Source: Diplolepis rosae | Taxonomy: Eukaryota > Arthropoda > Insecta > Hymenoptera > Diplolepididae | DNA: 64,000 bases | Direction: 5' to 3' | Assembly (NCBI GenBank): GCA_030998225.1 | Contig: JAPYXD010000581.1 | Coordinates: 5,963,501 to 6,027,500, forward strand | Position numbers and translations under genes: made by a program | Shown here: positions 24,901 through 30,900 of the stretch, piece by piece | Layout: the number at the start of each line of letters is the position of its first letter | Numbering within the stretch: position 1 is the stretch's first letter | The notes under the pieces: generated by a model | Databases searched by the model: none | What the model was told of the DNA's origin: nothing | What the model saw: the letters and a program-made list of their open reading frames with translations, nothing else

Positions 24901-27900
24901 ACATGATTTTCTGCGTTTAGAATTATCGTAGTGGACCCATTTTTCGTCGTCGGCCACAATGCAATGTAAAAACCCCTTCCGATTCTGTCTTTGAAGGAGC
25001 TGTTCACAAGCCAAGAAACGCCGTTCAACATCTCTCGGCAATCAACTCCTAGGGAACCCAATTTCCTTGTTTCTAAATCATTCCCATGGCTTCGAAGCGT
25101 CTCGAAATAGCTTGTTGAGTCACTACCAATGATTCTGCTAATTTTTCTTGGGTTTGGCACGACTCTTCAGCAAGTAATGCCTCCAATTCGGAATCTTCGG
25201 AAATTTACTTTTTTCCAACGCCATGCCGGTCCTCGTCATCAAAATCACCGCTCTTGAAGCGTTGAAACCACTCACGACACGTTTTTTCACTGATTGTTTC
25301 CGACATTACGCTCAGAGCGCGCTCTGAGGTTACGAAAAAGGGCCTATTGATGAGCCCCAATAATCTCGTAACGGTAGAAAGTAGTAAGAAATGCAAATTA
25401 CATATGAGTGTCACTAGCACGTGCTCTGACACTGCCGCTCCGTCCAAGAATTTCGAGTCCAGTTTCAGAGCGTGTGCCATTTTCACTCATATGTTATTCG
25501 CTGTTTTTACTACTTTTTACTGCCCTATTAAAAATTCCGACGTAGTAAATCACTTCGTAAACTGCGTAGTAAACCACGTTGTATACAACGTCGTGAAATA
25601 CGTGGTAAACCACGACGTATACTACGTAGTAAACCACGTCGTAAACTATGCAGTTAACCACGTCGTATACTATGCAGTTAACTATCCAAATTGCCGACGC
25701 AGCTTACGACGTAGCTTACCACGTGGTTCTACGTAGTTTACGACGTAGTTTACGACTTGGTTTACAACGTCGGAATTTTCAATAGGGTGGTGCGAGATTA
25801 TTGATTCTCATCAATTGGCTCTTTTTCGTAACTTTAGAGCGCGCTCTGAGCGTAACGTCGGAAACAAAAATCATAAATACCGAAAATGACGAGAATTTAG
25901 CTCGAAAACTGACATCTTCGATTGAGAATAAATTTATGATGCGAACAAAAATTCACTAATGTGGTGCTGTCATTATGTTGACAAATGTCCAAGCTTACTG
26001 TGTGGCATTTTTGATCTGCCTATTTCGACCAGCACTTACCGCTGCAGCCATCTATCGAAAAACGGAGGAAGTAAACTTGTACACCTAATAACTGTTTCTT
26101 TTGCACCTATGAATTTTCGAAGCTTCGTAAAAGTTGGAACTTTAGAAAAATGTCCATAACGGCAAACGTGATTTAAATTTAATCTTGAATTTTCAGGAAT
26201 TTCCACGTGTGGAATGAGGTGTGGATGAAGCGATTGGACTTGTCTCCTGAGTATTCTGGCTGGCAAGTGATAGACGCTACACCTCAAGAATTAAGTGAAA
26301 ATGCGTTTCGATGTGGACCGTCTTCAGTTGCTGCAGTTAAAAGAGGAGATGTCCTCAAACCTTATGATAATGGATTTGTTTATGCGGAAGTTAATGCTGA
26401 TAAAGTATTTTGGCGTTTTAATGGTCCCTCTCAACCTTTGAAGCTTGTTAGAAAAGACATACATGGGTCGGTATCATCTCTGCTAGTTTAGTAAATACTA
26501 TATTATTACCAAACACATGAAAAAACTAAATTTCAATACAATTAAGGTCATGGATCATCGAGGCCACGTGACCAAATTTCTGTAAAGGTTCAATTAACCC
26601 CTCTGCGTCATATCCGGAGTATACTCGTTGGAAAGGAGACGTTACCGTAGTCGGAATGACGAATATACTCGTCGTAACATTGTTTTTTCTAAATTTTGAA
26701 TGAAATCACTTAGAGAGGCTTGCGACCTCTCAAATTAAAGCTTGAGACTAACACTTTAAGGTGGACTGAGTTGCAGAATCGAATTTTGCACATATTGTTA
26801 TAAAAATTGAAGAAAAGAGAGAAAATTCATGTAATAATTTATCAATTTTCCATTCTTAAAAGAGTGCTCTAAAAGTACTTACCTTTTGATCAAATTTTAC
26901 CCGGACTGATTAAAAAAAACAACAGTTTTATGTATTTTAATACAAATCTTTATTATCGCCTTCAAAATAGGCTCCTTTTGAGCCAATACAAGCATGCCAA
27001 CGGTTAATCCAATTTTCCATACACTTCTTGTAGGCCTCGGCCGGTATGACCTTTAGTTCCTTCAGCGAATTTATTTTTATCGCCTCAATCGACTCATGGC
27101 GCGTTCCCCGGAGCGGATAATTGAGTTTTGGAAACAGGAAAAAGTCACAGGTAGCAAAATCTGGCGAATGCTGTGGCTGAGCAATGACTTTTGTTTTGTC
27201 TTTAGCCAAAAATTCAGTCAAAATCAGGCTGGAATGTGACGGCACATTATCGTCGTCTGGCGGCGACGCGCTTCATACCCAAAACATGAACCACAATGTG
27301 TTAAGTCGATCCATAAGAGATGTTGAGAGCCTCTGCTACATCTCTAATGCCAACACGACGATTTTCGAGTACAATTTTCTTAACTTTTTCGATGTTATCG
27401 TCGTTAAGGTTGAATGTAAGTCCCATCCCCGTACAAATAGTAGAGTCCCGTGGGGCGCCGTCGAGCTATGCTGTTTTGAAAAAATTTCATGGGCTCGCAT
27501 GGTGAAAATTTTAGTGCGCTACTAGCTTAGAATTCGTAGTATGTGTGTATACGTACAGTCACCAATGCTATGCCAGCGGCCGACTCGTAGCTCATGCAAC
27601 ACTGCAATTAAAACTTAACTGTGATATGCGTTTGAATAGCTGGATGTCAAAGGTTATTGTTAACAGTTGAAAAAATGTCAGGTCAAGTGAGATGGAAAGG
27701 AAGATTTATAAAGAGCAAAACTTCAGACTATGAAGTGCGTCCGAAATTCGGGAATGGTTGAAGCGAGGAAAAGAAAATATCCTGCCGTCAATTTCACGTA
27801 TGCTTCCAAGCTGTTTGTGTGTGTGCGTGAGTGTGTGTGTGTGTGTCGAAACCTATAGCAGACAAGCTGAAGAAAGGGAACAGTGTTGCCGGGTCGCGAT

Positions 27901-30900
27901 ACTCTTATGTTTATCTGTTTGAAAGTGACTGAAATTTAAATGTTCTAAATTAGATTATCTATAAATCTGCACATTGGAGAGATTTGATTTTTTTTTTCAA
28001 AAATTTATAATTTCAAGCAGCACAAATACCGACATTTTTTAAATTTCTCTACCAGAGCGTTTAATTATTACAAATTAAAATCTGGAGAGGGCCTATGCAT
28101 TGCCCATGAATTACGTGCTAACATAGTCAGCTTTGCAATTAATTATCTCTGCATCGGTACGGTTGAAAAATTTGAAATTAATTTAGCATATAAATAATTA
28201 ATCTATTTAAATATCAGCTCCTTTTTTAATAAATTCTATCAGAGATCAATTTTTTTACATAGAACCTTAACAGAGGTGAATGGACGACTCGCATGAGGCA
28301 AGTTTTCTACGACCTCACGACTGTCACTGAATGCTTCATGTCACTCAAATACTTGCGTTCTCGATAGAGTAGACTCCCAAAAACACTTCTGCAACATTTT
28401 CAATGATTCCGTAGCCGTAATTTCATTGGAAACAAAAAATTTCAAACAAACTCGTTGTTCAATTTTTTTTCCATAGTAAAAATTGCCAGACAAACTTTTC
28501 GCGTCGTAAACCAATGGCTGCCAAACACACACTAATGGACGTCTCCCGCTCAAACTTCACACGACTGTCAAAGAAGGTGTAACCAACCTAGAAAAAAAAC
28601 TTTTTACCATTTCGGGTTACGCGTGCGGTTTAACTGTACCAGTCCGGGTTAATTTTTATCAGAAGATATATCAGCCTTGAAACTCTTACGCGGGGATTTT
28701 CGGGGTCACTGATTACGAATCTAGTCAGAATTTTAAAATTCAAAGTTTACAATCTTCATTTGACTCTTGGAGCATTTCTTTCGGTAAACTTCGGCAATGA
28801 TCGCTCTGCGTCAATCATTCGGGATCCAATCGCTGACTGACCCGACGAGATGACAACTATAGTGTTATCGTCAGCTGAGCGGAAATATGGATTCCACTTC
28901 CTTTTTATTTTTGTTTTCTGGCGTTTATTTCGAAATAACTTTCCGTGATATACCGTAAGATACGATTTTCAAACAAAAATTAATATTCTTATAAAATTTC
29001 CCAACGGTTCCATAGTTTCCCGCAACGCCGACACCAAAAAATTTTTCGCAAATTTGTGATATGAGCCCGCGAAATTACATTCCATAAGAGCCCCCTCCCA
29101 CTACCGGACTACCTGAAGGGAGTATGGTGGGTACGGAGCTAGTCAGTCGAGAGAGCGCTTTGACTTGCTATTGATTCGCGTGGTGGCAATCGTAAATTTG
29201 GCAGCGTCAGGCATACACTCCACTCAACCGCCCTTCGCCGCGACGAGTTTATTTCGCCTTTTGTCTAATCTAAAAGATAGACTAATGATACATAACTCGC
29301 CGGTAAGAAGTCTTGCATTAAAAAGTATTAAAAGTGTCAAATTTGGACAAAACGGCGATTCAGAAAGCAACTTCTTAATACACTTCAATTCCAAGTAATC
29401 TAAAGGAATTTAAAAGTCGCTTCCTGAATCCCCGTTTTGTCCAAATTTGACACTTTTAATACTTTTTAATGCAAGACTTCTTACCGGGTCAAATAAATAT
29501 GAGTAAAACCAGTAAAATGTCGTTTTGGAAGAATAAAAGAGTTACTAAAAAGGTTTATGAGCAACGATGCAAGCAAGTAGAGGTAGGAAAAAATATGAGA
29601 AACAAAATTTATTTATAAATGTTTCGTTCGTTAAACTAGCTTCAATTAGAACGTCATATAATGATTCTTGCAAATTTAATCGTAAACTTTTAAAAATAAA
29701 GAGAGTTGCGCAGTTCATGAGCGCGTTGCGCCATTCAAAAATCCGTGCCTAAACGCAGCACGTGGAGACAATACGACGTTGCCATATCTTACAAATAAAT
29801 TTTTGATATAAATTATTCAATATCTTTTGAGACAGGTTCTGATTGGTAATTATGAAAGCACCTATGGGTTTCTTATATTTTTCTACGTATCTCAGAATTT
29901 TTTCATAATTTTCTCATTTTTAAATATCTTTATAATCTACAAAAACTGCATTTTCCCATAAGATTACATGTTATTTTCAATAATTAATTTCTCGGGTTTG
30001 AGGTTCTGAAGGGTCACGAAACTTGAACCATAGCTCAATTAAGCTATAATACGCGTTCTGTCAAAATTACAAGTAATTCTCATTTTTAATAGTCTTATCC
30101 ACCATATTCCCTTAACTGTAATAATCGACAAGTCTTCTAATTTTTTTTGAAATTTTTACATTTTCTTTTGTTACGTTTTCAAAATGTTCAGAAAGATATT
30201 TTGTAAATTAAAAAAGTTATCTTAATTGAACGAATTAATGTATAATTTAGTCATGTGGTCCGATTGATCCATGAGCTTAAATCAAATTTTTTATCCAAAT
30301 AATATTTTTTAGAGTTGGGCAATTAATTAGTACGAAAGCAGTGGGAAAATGGGAACGGGAGGACATTACCCACACTTATAAATACCCAGAAAGTAAGTTC
30401 AATATTCCATTTGTTTTTGAGGTGAAATTTTAATATTTTTTCGAAATCGTTTTCAGAGTCCAAAGAGGAGAGAGCTACAATGCTAAAAGCGTTGCGACAA
30501 AGCGAGTCTTTGTTTAGTCGTTATTACCTGAACGAAGAATTTAACGATATCATGTTCAACTTTGAATTACGTGATGATATCGTCATTGGTCAGCCGTTTA
30601 GGTAAATTATTAATTTTCATACTATCACCGACAATTATTAGGACATTTATTCAAAAAGTTCAAGAAAAATTACTAAAGATTTAAGAAATATTCATTAAAA
30701 TAATTTTAAAACCAAGTATCAATTTTATGAAAAAATTATATTTCAAAGAAACCAGTTTTAATTTTTCACCAAAAACATGAATAACCCAAAAAAATATGTA
30801 TAATATTTTTAGTCTTTTTCTCTATCTAATCTATATTAGAATTAAATCAAAACTGCAAAATTATTGTTCAGTTTTATTTTTGATATTTATCTTTAACATA

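Noticed and set aside
25347..25736. 129-residue open frame rich in VVNHVVYYVVN
   Set aside because: Direct translation of the degenerate ACGTNGTAAACC words of the MITE at 25523-25787.
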